A DNA stretch of 64,000 nucleotides from positions 1 through 64,000 of IMG/VR virus record IMGVR_UViG_3300017527_000512, one strand, 5' to 3'. Position numbers and translations under genes: made by a program. Each line of letters opens with the position of its first letter. The first letter of the stretch is position 1. Source of the DNA: a virus. Of this stretch, positions 53,801 to 61,411 are shown one piece after another. The notes under the pieces are model-generated. The model had not been told where the DNA came from. It was given only the letters and a program-made list of their open reading frames with translations, and did not search any database.

Positions 53801-55031
53801 CACGTATAGTTATACTCAACAGCCTTTAGACCAAGGAATTTCATTTCAGGAAGTTTCAGTTAGTCTTATAGACAGTTTTACGACAATTGATGAAACTTCC
53901 ATTAGATATATAAGACTCCGTTTTACAGAATTAGCATCTCAAAGATTTCTTCATATAACGGGAACAACGTTTGCACAGTTTGCTATTTCAGCAACAGCTA
54001 AAGGATGGCAGACCTTTAGAGTTACGGAAGATGTAGAATGTAGAAGGGTTCGTATTCATGCACGTTACTCAGGAGCAGTTCCTAATAGCCCATTAAACGT
54101 AGCAGTAACAGATGTTTTTGGAACAACTAGAGGGATTGCAGTAGTTCAACCTGGTGATGCAAGCACTACGTGGCAGGAGTTCTATTTAACGTTTGATAAT
54201 ATCTTTGATTTAAAAGCGGGATTCGACTATCAATTTAAAGTCGAATCTTTCAGCACAAATCAATGGCAGATCCGTACATTCACAAATGCGGGTTATGCTG
54301 GAGGTACTTTTTGGGAAGATAACGGAGGTTTCTTCGATCCCACGAATACTAATGATGATTTAGACTTTAGCTTATACAAGCCTGCAGTAATAGAAGATAT
54401 TTACATTGATAAAGTAGAGGCAGAGGCAGAGTCAACGTATATTCAGAACGCTACTTATACAAGTAGAAATATTGATCTAGGTTTAACCCCTTCTTCCTTA
54501 GATTCTCTTTATTGGGATTTAGTAGGATCTTCGGATACAGTTACTGTTCGGATTAAATTCGCAGCAACTGAATTAGGGTTACCTGTAGCTCCGTGGAACG
54601 GTCCATACTCAGATCCTACAGGCACTGGAAATAATTTAACAGGTATCACCCAGCAGCGATGGATGCAGTATGAAGTATCTTGGGCTTTAGGAACGACTCA
54701 AGATTCAGATAGTATAAAATCACTTAAATTGAATTATTCTTTACCAGTGGGTCAAGGAACAGCTACAGTTATTTCTAAGGTAGTGGCTCTTCAAAGCGAT
54801 CCAGAAGATTTCATTTTTTACTTTGCAGAAAAGGAAAGAGAGGGAAGCATAGATTATTCTATATCACGGGATGGTAAGGCTACTTTCCAATCCGTTCCTA
54901 GATCTCAGAAAGGCGTGCTAGTTCTTTTCTCATCTGGAACAGGGTCTAGTCTTCATTTAAAAGCAGTAATAACGGGAAATAGTCAATTATACGGATGGTC
55001 AGTTATACCTGATACAGAGCCTATTAGTTAA
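50862..55031 (+). CDS. Long tail fibre protein with internal repeats
   Basis: 1389 aa, AGG ribosome site, 2 nt after the shorter fibre gene. Residues ~180-515 carry three diverged repeats, each with (N)xNIKHVTDDxLA, a PNSLAAxNPISDKSYTDSQD-like stretch, and SSNDIDISTLQSGKVDKSGS. One copy of the LPPVQDISSLKAIDT...GPGRW module, shared with the shorter fibre, sits around residues 317-400. The C-terminal ~650 residues form beta-rich adhesin-like domains (TFRVTEDVECRRVRIHARYS, FYLTFDNIFDLKAGFDY) ending with a cap. This is the probable long receptor-recognising fibre. Confidence 0.78.
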   Translation: MGYEIITTGNVPLVDLQGLGIDPIPHPSTLDLLSFGLSFEEISSSSDLQRAILDQEVVVDYNGSIIDNTVLESSSDPSIALLTETFQIKSEKDQPDGFPGLDSSGHIIDSQIPSTIPRDTDLSNHINDNDLHLTSQQNSDLDGDKFLHRENDSLDDIPEGSTYSKVKTDSLTSGEVDHTKILNKNAETNIKHVTDDVLASAENSPNSLAAGNPISDKSYTDSQDNSLQLQISSNDIDISTLQSGKVDKSGSISDITSRNHSDLQNKNDESDIKHITDDHLGALNSSTNSLTSSNPIVDKLEFDTAIDNLQSEIGGRLLPPVQDISSLKAIDTTIEADYKDKTLCNVEDNGLYRLDRQSTETEDLDRIIQPTTGPGRWLKMTTSISDHNLLSVIQGGSASERYHLLATQHSSLTGGFSSDADTYHTHNLKVDKSGSLDQISLRNHSDLQNKNLESNVKHLTDSLLASLENAPNNLTAVNPVTDKSYSDTQDSALQSQITSNDGDISTLQLGKADSVHTHIPLEVGLNNVTDDAQLKREANDFSPFGEKVNTVPSDRILVEDSEDSFNKVWSSISSIAAGSANVFHAYDAGGNLDITSGFQDVLLDTEVKKDSFTHLNDSAEITFTVSGWYLVLYYCGTTGGGRADSMSRLQQDLGSGYVDIPGTDLFMYNRLASIGKNSAAATIVRPFSTGDKIKIIAKKNAGSGNIFTVANGVGISIVQIINAVDGSGVSNFGELSDVVLSSLVDKQIASFDFSTNQWKNVTLDSSYISDFDEKISENRDLIRNTKDVMINSLKISTLNLSEAYGKNSFFVDSFNNIDFIDVESVNYYLDPNDSWIGLNPGGNSTFVDTTQSNFDLGDFGSNTSESFSDFGGDGSIRKRRTIEGSILSLEDFEDLSNISGVGSVSVYQSNASGTFIEGSKSLRAHIDFSAVSLTETGDVLIDLGAGGVDLSSYKFLRFSFLKLEGNLFDYTLAVIDTASATYSYTQQPLDQGISFQEVSVSLIDSFTTIDETSIRYIRLRFTELASQRFLHITGTTFAQFAISATAKGWQTFRVTEDVECRRVRIHARYSGAVPNSPLNVAVTDVFGTTRGIAVVQPGDASTTWQEFYLTFDNIFDLKAGFDYQFKVESFSTNQWQIRTFTNAGYAGGTFWEDNGGFFDPTNTNDDLDFSLYKPAVIEDIYIDKVEAEAESTYIQNATYTSRNIDLGLTPSSLDSLYWDLVGSSDTVTVRIKFAATELGLPVAPWNGPYSDPTGTGNNLTGITQQRWMQYEVSWALGTTQDSDSIKSLKLNYSLPVGQGTATVISKVVALQSDPEDFIFYFAEKEREGSIDYSISRDGKATFQSVPRSQKGVLVLFSSGTGSSLHLKAVITGNSQLYGWSVIPDTEPIS

Positions 55032-55042
55032 AGGAGCTAAGT

Positions 55043-55624
55043 GTGAGAGAGATTGTAATAAAACCAAAACAGATACCTACTGATGAGTATAACAATGTTT
55101 TAATAAGCCCTTTTAGAAGGATAGGAGGGCGAGTTTCTAGACAGAAAATGGAACAGCCTGAGTTAATTAAGGCAGGACAACTCAATATAATTGATTATTA
55201 TATTGATAAGGATATGTTTATTAGCGGAGGGGCTTATTGGGTAGCTCCTTACTCTGTGGATCATGTCCATCGTGATGACCGTGTTAGTGTTTCTATAATA
55301 GATAAAGATGACTCACTTGGAATGTTTATCTTATTTTGCGGTACTTGTGGTTATTTTAGACAGCCTCAACAAGCAGGAGATCTTTGTCCGATGTGCGGGT
55401 CTAATGAGAGATTTGTACCGGGAGTAGACGCTATTGATTTAGGAAAATTTGTGGAAGATGAAATTGTTATGAAAGGCAGTAAGGAAGGAGGGTATTTTGC
55501 TGATTTAGCGTCTCATAATGGAGGCCTTGCTTTTTGTACTTCAGGTTTATATAGAAGAGTTTACTACAATTCGTTTGGGGATATAGATATTACTTTATTC
55601 CCTAAATTTTATCTTAATATTTAA
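55043..55624 (+). CDS. Zinc-ribbon protein after the long fibre gene
   Basis: 193 aa from GTG 55043 with AAGGAG six bases upstream. N-terminus basic (IGGRVSRQKM). A zinc ribbon is visible at residues ~97-122: FCGTCGYFRQP followed by LCPMCGSNERFV. The remainder is alpha-beta (DLGKFVEDEIVMKGS). Not a recognised family; possibly a fibre assembly factor by position. Confidence 0.7.
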   Translation: MREIVIKPKQIPTDEYNNVLISPFRRIGGRVSRQKMEQPELIKAGQLNIIDYYIDKDMFISGGAYWVAPYSVDHVHRDDRVSVSIIDKDDSLGMFILFCGTCGYFRQPQQAGDLCPMCGSNERFVPGVDAIDLGKFVEDEIVMKGSKEGGYFADLASHNGGLAFCTSGLYRRVYYNSFGDIDITLFPKFYLNI

Positions 55625-55633
55625 GGATTATTT

Positions 55634-55795
55634 ATGGAAAGACATATAAGAGTTGTAACTAAAGACAAGAACAGGGAATCTAAAGAGGAAGTAACTTCTA
55701 AAGGCCTTAGAAATAAGGCTAAATTTATGGAGATGTCTGATTACGATAAACTCCGTATTGTAGAACAAATTAAAAAGAAGCAGATAGGTAACTAA
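55634..55795 (+). CDS. Small basic protein, 53 aa
   Basis: ATG after TTAAGGATTATTT, the standard leader. Highly charged and basic (RHIRVVTKDKNRESKEE, FMEMSDYDKLRIVEQIKKK). No motif recognised. It fits snugly between neighbours with a good ribosome site, so it is likely real. Confidence 0.7.
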   Translation: MERHIRVVTKDKNRESKEEVTSKGLRNKAKFMEMSDYDKLRIVEQIKKKQIGN

Positions 55796-55816
55796 TTATT
55801 TTATAAGGATTTTTAA

Positions 55817-55963
55817 ATGTTACATTGTGTGCAAGAAACCTTTACTAATTATGATAAAGAGGAAAGAGAATTAACAAGAGTTTATAAAGAAGGAATTATT
55901 TCCTCAAGAGTTTATTTATCTCGTTTAACTTTTATCCAGGCTAAATATTTCGGATGTTACTAA
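55817..55963 (+). CDS. Small hypothetical protein, 48 aa
   Basis: ATG after AAGGATTTTTAA. Charged N-terminal half (NYDKEERELTRVYKEG), then mixed hydrophobic end (ISSRVYLSRLTFIQAKYF). It ends just before the following membrane protein start. No function recognised. Confidence 0.65.
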   Translation: MLHCVQETFTNYDKEERELTRVYKEGIISSRVYLSRLTFIQAKYFGCY

Positions 55964-55964
55964 A

Positions 55965-56360
55965 ATGTATTCTAAATTGACATACATCATTATATCGTGC
56001 TCAATAGGAGCTTTTATAGCTCTTTTAGGTAAAATTGTGTGGGATTGGCTAGCTAATAGAAACAAGTCTGATTTATGTAATCTTGATGATCTTAAAGATC
56101 TTATCATTAAAGATAAGAAAGAGATTCAAGTCATACTAAATAGTTATAGAGATCGTTTAGAAAAGGATTTAAATGGTTTAGGTAATAAAGTATCTCAGCA
56201 AGTCATTGTTATTTCAAATGAAGTTAAGAGTATAAACGTTCGTTTAAATAAAGATTTCGTTAGTATGGGCGATTTTGTAGAAGTTCAGCAAAAATTAGAC
56301 AATATAAAGGAACGTGTGATAGGTTTGGAGAAGTATAATGAATTCAAGCAAGACTCATGA
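55965..56360 (+). CDS. Membrane-anchored coiled-coil protein, spanin-like layout
   Basis: 131 aa. One N-terminal membrane segment (IIISCSIGAFIALLGKIVW) followed by a long charged helix/coiled coil (DKKEIQVILNSYRDRLEKDL, VQQKLDNIKERVIGLEKY). This layout recalls inner-membrane spanins, and the gene is followed by a two-helix small membrane protein, but the lytic transglycosylase is five kilobases away and no outer-membrane spanin was seen. Alternatively it may serve the adjacent GGDEF-EAL protein. Overlaps the next gene by 23 nt. Confidence 0.6.
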   Translation: MYSKLTYIIISCSIGAFIALLGKIVWDWLANRNKSDLCNLDDLKDLIIKDKKEIQVILNSYRDRLEKDLNGLGNKVSQQVIVISNEVKSINVRLNKDFVSMGDFVEVQQKLDNIKERVIGLEKYNEFKQDS

Positions 56361-56568
56361 GGAAAAGATTGATATAGAAGATATAATATATAACCATTTT
56401 TATAATTTTCTTTGGGGAATCCCGGCTCTTATTTTTATAATTTTATTGTTTCTCCTGAAGAAATCCTTATTATTTTCTTTAATAGCTTTTATTATTTCAG
56501 TATTTATATCATTTTTAATTATGATAGGTATTTTCCTTCTATTTATGAGAAATAAGCCTGTTTGTTGA
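56338..56568 (+). CDS. Small two-helix membrane protein, holin candidate
   Basis: 76 aa, GGAG ribosome site. Acidic N-terminus (EEKIDIEDIIYN), then two hydrophobic segments (FLWGIPALIFIILLFLL and LLFSLIAFIISVFISFLIM in part) and a short tail. Size and topology fit a class II holin, and a coiled-coil membrane protein precedes it. Its stop precedes the GGDEF-EAL start by 17 nt. Function unproven. Confidence 0.5.
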   Translation: MNSSKTHEEKIDIEDIIYNHFYNFLWGIPALIFIILLFLLKKSLLFSLIAFIISVFISFLIMIGIFLLFMRNKPVC

Positions 56569-56585
56569 ATTTTCAGGAGAGATAT

Positions 56586-59150
56586 GTGAATTCTACTAAA
56601 GAAAGTAATCTTCTGCTTTATTCGAAAGTTTTGACAAAATTATATAATATCTTAATTACGATTTTCCCTTTTACATATTCTTTACAGATTGTAGGTTCGG
56701 TTGTTGCAAGTTCAGATCAGGGTACAGTCTTATACTCGATTAAGATAGCTGTAACTTTTTTTACTTTCATTGTTTTTATTATAACGAGATTTTCAAAGAG
56801 ATTTAAGGAGAGGATATTACCCTTTGTAATATTTTTCCTTATGTTTTATTTGATAGCTATTATGGGTTTTACTGTTATAAGAGAGTCTCATAATATGATG
56901 CAGCATTTTTTAATGGGAGGGGCTTTAGTTTTATGTGCTGTAGTATTCCCTAATTTAAGATGGCTGATTCCATATATGATATTTTCCTTAGGTATGGTTT
57001 TTTCAACATTTTATTTTAGTCATGGATTACGTTATGCTATAGGAGGTTCAGTAAGTATTTCTATGATGTTTTTACTGTTTTTCTTTTTCTTTAAGATTCG
57101 TATGTATGTAGACAAAGAAATGCTGTCTATTTCTCAAGAGAAGCAGAAGCTTATAGTAGAAAACTTAAAACATAAATCTCTTTTTAATAGCTCTTCAGAC
57201 ATTACTTTATTTTTTAACTCTGAGCACTGCGTTACAGATATCAACTCTTCTGGATTGGTTAAATTGGGTTATGAAATGAGTTTTATCAAAGGGAAGTCTC
57301 TCTTTGAACTTCCATTTTTTGATGACAGTGCGAAGATTTTCTTGAGCAGAAGTATGGCTACTATAGAAGAAGGTAGACAGTCTGTAGTAGATTTTAAAGT
57401 TAACTTTATTTCAGCATTTGCTAGCAATCATTACTATGATCTCCAATTATTTAAGGTAGTAGAGGAGAAGTTCTCAGGCATTGCTTGTGTTGCTAGAGAT
57501 TTTTCCAAGACTTATGAAATGCAATTAAAACATGAGGAGACAGAGAGACTCCTTCTATCTATTATACAGAATATTCCTGTAGGGGTTCTTATTATAGATT
57601 CAGGAAAAAGAATTAAAATAGTTAATGATGCAGCATGCAGCATAACAGGATATTCCAAGAAGGATTTACAAGGGAAGCATTGTTATATATTTTGTGAGCA
57701 CGGATTTAAAGATACTTGCCCTATTGATAAGGGGTGTGATATGGAAGGAGAAGAATCTTATATTCTCCATAAGGAAGGTACAAAGATACCTATATTGAGA
57801 TCAGCAAATATTGTTTATATAAATAAAAAGAGGCATAAACTAGAGTCCTTTTTTGATGTTTCTCGACAGAAAGAGGCAGATAGAAAGTTAACGGAGATGG
57901 TTTATAAAGATGAATTAACTGGTACTTTTAATAGAAAAGCATTTGAGGAAAAGATGTCAGAGGCTTTTTATGAGGAAGATCATCGGGAAGATATGAAGGT
58001 GTTGGTAGGGATAGATTTTGATAATTTCAAGTTTATTAATGACAGTTATGGTCATACTGCAGGAGATACCGTTTTAAAAGAGTTTGTATCTCGTACAAGA
58101 TATTTCCTTCGTGACTCTGATTTTTTATTTAGAATCGGGGGAGACGAATTCGCTTTATTTTTAGATGATATTAAATCCGAGATGAATGCTGTAGCTATTC
58201 TGGATAAACTTAGAGCAGTTAACTCAGCTAAACTATGTTTAGAGTCGGGACAAGAAATTTCATATTCATGTTCTTATGGGGCGGTAATTTACCCGGAACA
58301 TGGAAAAGACTTAGAGACTCTGTGGGATAAGGCAGATAAAGCGTTATATTGGTCGAAAGAAAAAGGAAAGAGTCAGATATCCTTTTTTGGTGGTGAGATA
58401 TATGATCTCTATGATAGAGACAAACAGGTGAGAAACCTTATTCAAAGTTGTATGGATAACAAGTTTAAAACTGTTTTATTTCAGCCAATACTAAGAGGAG
58501 GAGATCTTTATAAATTTGAGGCACTCTTTAGATTTGACATAGAGAACTTCATTTTAGATAATACTGAGCTTTTCTTTAAAGAAATAGAGAAAGATAAGCA
58601 GATGGTTAAGAATATAGATTATTGGGTTGTAGAAGAAGTAGTTAAAGTTTTAAAGAATCTTAAAGTTCCAATTAGTATTAATGTATCGGCGAGTCATTTT
58701 GATTTAAATTACTATAATCATATAAGATACTTATTAGACTTTAACAAAGTAGATCCTTCTCTTCTATTTATTGAAATAACAGAACGTGCTGTATTTACTA
58801 ATATTAATGTGGTTAAGATAGTTAAAGTGTTTCGTAACGCGGGCATCCGTCTTATTATAGATGACTTCGGAAGTAAACAATCAGACTGGGACCGTTTATT
58901 TGAATTAGATATCGATGAAATTAAAATAGACAAGAAATATATTGATAGATTACAAGAGGGTGATAATAAAGCATTGAGTATTATTAAAGCGTTTAAAGTT
59001 GCTGCGGATGGATTGAATATTTCTGTAATAGCTGAGGGAGTTGAGACAGAAGGTCAGAAGAAATTATTAAGTTCAATAGGAGTTAATAATATTCAAGGAT
59101 TCATTTTTAGCAAACCTATTAGAAGAGAGGAAATGTCTAAATTCATTTAG
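56586..59150 (+). CDS. Membrane-bound PAS-PAS-GGDEF-EAL cyclic-di-GMP enzyme
   Basis: I place the start at GTG 56586 after AGGAGA, not at the TTG codons upstream that overlap the previous gene; 854 aa. About six membrane segments (residues ~20-175), two PAS-like domains (~200-315, ~320-430, the second with several Cys), GGDEF (residues 518-522 in RIGGDEF), an RxxD inhibitory site R509-x-x-D512 exactly five residues before it, then EAL at 645-647 with NVSAS, EITER, DDFGSKQSDWD, EIKIDKKYID, AEGVET and QGFIFSKP motifs. Both halves look catalytically complete: synthesis by GGDEF, hydrolysis by EAL. PAS input may set the balance. Very unusual in a phage; pairs with the HD-GYP protein at 4.2-5.4 kb. 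Confidence 0.93.
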   Translation: MNSTKESNLLLYSKVLTKLYNILITIFPFTYSLQIVGSVVASSDQGTVLYSIKIAVTFFTFIVFIITRFSKRFKERILPFVIFFLMFYLIAIMGFTVIRESHNMMQHFLMGGALVLCAVVFPNLRWLIPYMIFSLGMVFSTFYFSHGLRYAIGGSVSISMMFLLFFFFFKIRMYVDKEMLSISQEKQKLIVENLKHKSLFNSSSDITLFFNSEHCVTDINSSGLVKLGYEMSFIKGKSLFELPFFDDSAKIFLSRSMATIEEGRQSVVDFKVNFISAFASNHYYDLQLFKVVEEKFSGIACVARDFSKTYEMQLKHEETERLLLSIIQNIPVGVLIIDSGKRIKIVNDAACSITGYSKKDLQGKHCYIFCEHGFKDTCPIDKGCDMEGEESYILHKEGTKIPILRSANIVYINKKRHKLESFFDVSRQKEADRKLTEMVYKDELTGTFNRKAFEEKMSEAFYEEDHREDMKVLVGIDFDNFKFINDSYGHTAGDTVLKEFVSRTRYFLRDSDFLFRIGGDEFALFLDDIKSEMNAVAILDKLRAVNSAKLCLESGQEISYSCSYGAVIYPEHGKDLETLWDKADKALYWSKEKGKSQISFFGGEIYDLYDRDKQVRNLIQSCMDNKFKTVLFQPILRGGDLYKFEALFRFDIENFILDNTELFFKEIEKDKQMVKNIDYWVVEEVVKVLKNLKVPISINVSASHFDLNYYNHIRYLLDFNKVDPSLLFIEITERAVFTNINVVKIVKVFRNAGIRLIIDDFGSKQSDWDRLFELDIDEIKIDKKYIDRLQEGDNKALSIIKAFKVAADGLNISVIAEGVETEGQKKLLSSIGVNNIQGFIFSKPIRREEMSKFI

Positions 59151-59186
59151 TTTTTAATATCTTAGATATATAAGCAGGAGATTATT

Positions 59187-60281
59187 ATGCTCAGTTATGA
59201 GGAAAGAGTTTTACTTTTAAAGAATAGAAATTCATTAAATAAATGGAGAAATTCCTATAATTCTTCTGACGTAAGATTTTATGATTTAGGCTTAAAAATA
59301 CTTAATATTGTGAAAGAGAAGCCACTTTCAGGCAATGCTATTATAGGTGAGTTATTTTCTTTAGGGATTAAAGATGAGGGATTTATTATTAAGTCTCTCG
59401 ACGAATTTAAAACTAAAAATTATTTAACCTTCTCCGATGGGAAATACTATCCTACCGAGGAAGGGCTCTCATTACTAGGAACTCAAGAAGTTACTTCAGA
59501 GAAAGATCTTATGGAAGTATCTTCATCCAATACTAAAGATATGGGTGTTCTCGAGGAAGAAGCAAATAAAGTTTTAGATAACGAAGGCAAATCTTTTAAG
59601 TCCTCTGACTTAGTTCTTGATTTATTAGGAGAAGAAGCTTCTTCTTTATATGACCATCGACTTAGGGAAGGTATGACCGAAGAAGAATCTCTTAGAAGCT
59701 TATTAGATGAGAATGAAATAGCTTCTAATGGTTTACGTCGTACTCTAATCAAGTTATTGCTTTCGGCTCCTACTGAGGAGACTGCTTCTGATGTAGAGGG
59801 ATATTATCCTGTTGTTGTTTATAAAGATAAGTACTTAGCGGTTTCTGATTATTTATCTTATAAATTCTCCGATGAGGAAGTAAAAGATTTTAATTTTAGA
59901 ATTGATATCGGTGAAGATACTGTAAGTTTTATTTTTGACGATATTTTTGAAGCTCAAGTAGCTCACTATTTAATTAAAGAAGATTTAGATGAGTCTGTTT
60001 TACTTAATAAATCCTTTATTTCATCAGAAGGAGAGAGACTGATTTTGAACGTTTCTTATGCAGTTCCTTTTAAAGAAGGATTCGTTTCAGGTATATTATC
60101 AGACGATACTACTTTTGGTATTACTCTGGATAAAGGAAATAAATCATTGATTTCATCAGAAGGTTCTTATGATGTTAATATAAACATAGGTAGCGAGGGT
60201 ACTGATTTTTTAGTATTTCCTGACGCTTCTTCTTACGTATCTTTATTAAACTCAAAAATAAAAGATCATTGCATGTTATAG
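59187..60281 (+). CDS. Hypothetical protein with possible winged-helix N-terminus, 364 aa
   Basis: AGGAGA ribosome site. Residues ~28-100 (LKILNIVKEKPLSGNAIIGE, then KNYLTFSDGKYYPTEEGLSL) look like a winged-helix domain of the type that reads DNA, followed by an acidic helical segment (~100-200) and a beta-rich C-terminal half (~210-360). The sequence following the GGDEF-EAL gene suggests it could be a regulator acting with it, but nothing directly shows this. Confidence 0.65.
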   Translation: MLSYEERVLLLKNRNSLNKWRNSYNSSDVRFYDLGLKILNIVKEKPLSGNAIIGELFSLGIKDEGFIIKSLDEFKTKNYLTFSDGKYYPTEEGLSLLGTQEVTSEKDLMEVSSSNTKDMGVLEEEANKVLDNEGKSFKSSDLVLDLLGEEASSLYDHRLREGMTEEESLRSLLDENEIASNGLRRTLIKLLLSAPTEETASDVEGYYPVVVYKDKYLAVSDYLSYKFSDEEVKDFNFRIDIGEDTVSFIFDDIFEAQVAHYLIKEDLDESVLLNKSFISSEGERLILNVSYAVPFKEGFVSGILSDDTTFGITLDKGNKSLISSEGSYDVNINIGSEGTDFLVFPDASSYVSLLNSKIKDHCML

Positions 60282-60294
60282 TCTCATAATTTTT

Positions 60295-60320
60295 AGTATA
60301 TATTAGTGTTGATATATACT
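60295..60320 (+). promoter_or_regulatory. Intergenic hairpin before the cyclotransferase-like gene
   Basis: AGTATATAT / ATATATACT, nine base pairs with an 8-nt loop (TAGTGTTG), located 14 nt before the ATG and just upstream of the GGAG ribosome site. It may be an operator or RNA structure; AT-only stems are weak. Confidence 0.4.
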
Positions 60321-60333
60321 TTAGGAGATTATT

Positions 60334-60690
60334 ATGTCTAATAAAATATCAGTACTCGTTTATGGATCTTTACGTGAGGGTTTTGGTAATCATAGATTAT
60401 TAGAGCATCCTGATGTAGAGAAAGGTTCTAGAGGTATGATTAAGGGATTTGCTATGTATAGTTTTGGTATGTATCCCATGTGTAGTGTGAGCCCGGATGA
60501 TACTATTTTTGTCGAGAATTACTTAGTACCTGAAGAAGTATTTATATTTCTAGATAGATTAGAAGGATATCCGTCTTTTTATAATAGGAAACAAGTTGAA
60601 TATAAAGATATGCTGAGTTGGATTTATTTCGGAAATAAAGATCAGGTGCGTGGTTTACCTAAGGTAGAGGAGGGAATTTGGCAAAGGTAA
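60334..60690 (+). CDS. Gamma-glutamylcyclotransferase-like (AIG2/GGCT) protein
   Basis: 118 aa. The family signature YGSLREGFGNH near the N-terminus forms the substrate-binding loop, and LDRLEGYPSFYNRK carries the conserved glutamate E77, catalytic in GGCT enzymes. Members release 5-oxoproline from gamma-glutamyl amines or peptides; the phage substrate is unknown. GGAG ribosome site; its end overlaps the next gene by 13 nt, so it is co-expressed with the MinD/FlhG-like ATPase. Confidence 0.8.
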   Translation: MSNKISVLVYGSLREGFGNHRLLEHPDVEKGSRGMIKGFAMYSFGMYPMCSVSPDDTIFVENYLVPEEVFIFLDRLEGYPSFYNRKQVEYKDMLSWIYFGNKDQVRGLPKVEEGIWQR

Positions 60691-61403
60691 TAGTAGTAAC
60701 GAGTGGTAAAGGTGGTGTAGGTAAATCCAATGTTTCCTTGAATATCGCTTATACGCTTTCAAAATCATCAAAAACTCTTTTATTAGACGCTGATTTAGGT
60801 ATGGGAGATATAGGTTTCCTTCTTGGAATGAATTTTGAGTATGATTTAACTGATTATTTTTATCGTAATAAGATTAAGATGGCTGATATCATTTATCAAT
60901 ACTCCACTTTATTTATTGTAACTTCTGGATCTGGTGATTTGGATGCAGTTAATCTAAGAGATTCATATAAGAGAAGTTTTTACGATTTATTCAAATTATT
61001 TATGAAAAAGTTTGATTATATAGTTATAGACACTTCTCCCGGTATCTCAAAAAATACAATGTTATTTCTTGATTTGGCTACTGAAATTATATTCTTATCC
61101 AGTCTTGAGCTTCCTTCGCTTATGGACTGTTATCAACAAATCAAGGTATTTAATTCTATTAATTTAGTATGCAAAAAGAATGTATTATTTAATATTGTTA
61201 AAGATCTTGAACTATCTTCAATGAAGTTTAATGTTCTTCAACATAGTGTGAGCAAATTTTTAAATTCCGAACTAAATTTTTTAGGTTCATTGAAGAACGA
61301 TAGTAGTATTGGGTTAGCAGTAGAGGAACAGATTCCTTTTGTTTCTCTTTTTCCTAAATCTTTTAATACTAAAATAATAAGAAGTATATCCAATAATTTA
61401 TAG
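60678..61403 (+). CDS. MinD/ParA-family ATPase, FlhG-like
   Basis: 241 aa, TTG start with GAGGAGGG upstream inside the previous gene. Deviant Walker A KGGVGKSN near residue 11-18, followed by LLLDADLGMGDIGFLLG and YIVIDTSPGISKN, as in MinD/ParA/FlhG ATPases that dimerise on ATP at membranes or DNA. The DADLGMGDI motif and GKGGVGKSN are closer to FlhG/YlxH (flagellar number control) than to plasmid ParA. No evident C-terminal membrane-targeting helix. It may position phage components, or interfere with host FlhG and so with motility; this is inference. No ParB gene is adjacent. Confidence 0.82.
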   Translation: MAKVIVVTSGKGGVGKSNVSLNIAYTLSKSSKTLLLDADLGMGDIGFLLGMNFEYDLTDYFYRNKIKMADIIYQYSTLFIVTSGSGDLDAVNLRDSYKRSFYDLFKLFMKKFDYIVIDTSPGISKNTMLFLDLATEIIFLSSLELPSLMDCYQQIKVFNSINLVCKKNVLFNIVKDLELSSMKFNVLQHSVSKFLNSELNFLGSLKNDSSIGLAVEEQIPFVSLFPKSFNTKIIRSISNNL

Positions 61404-61411
61404 GGGTTATT

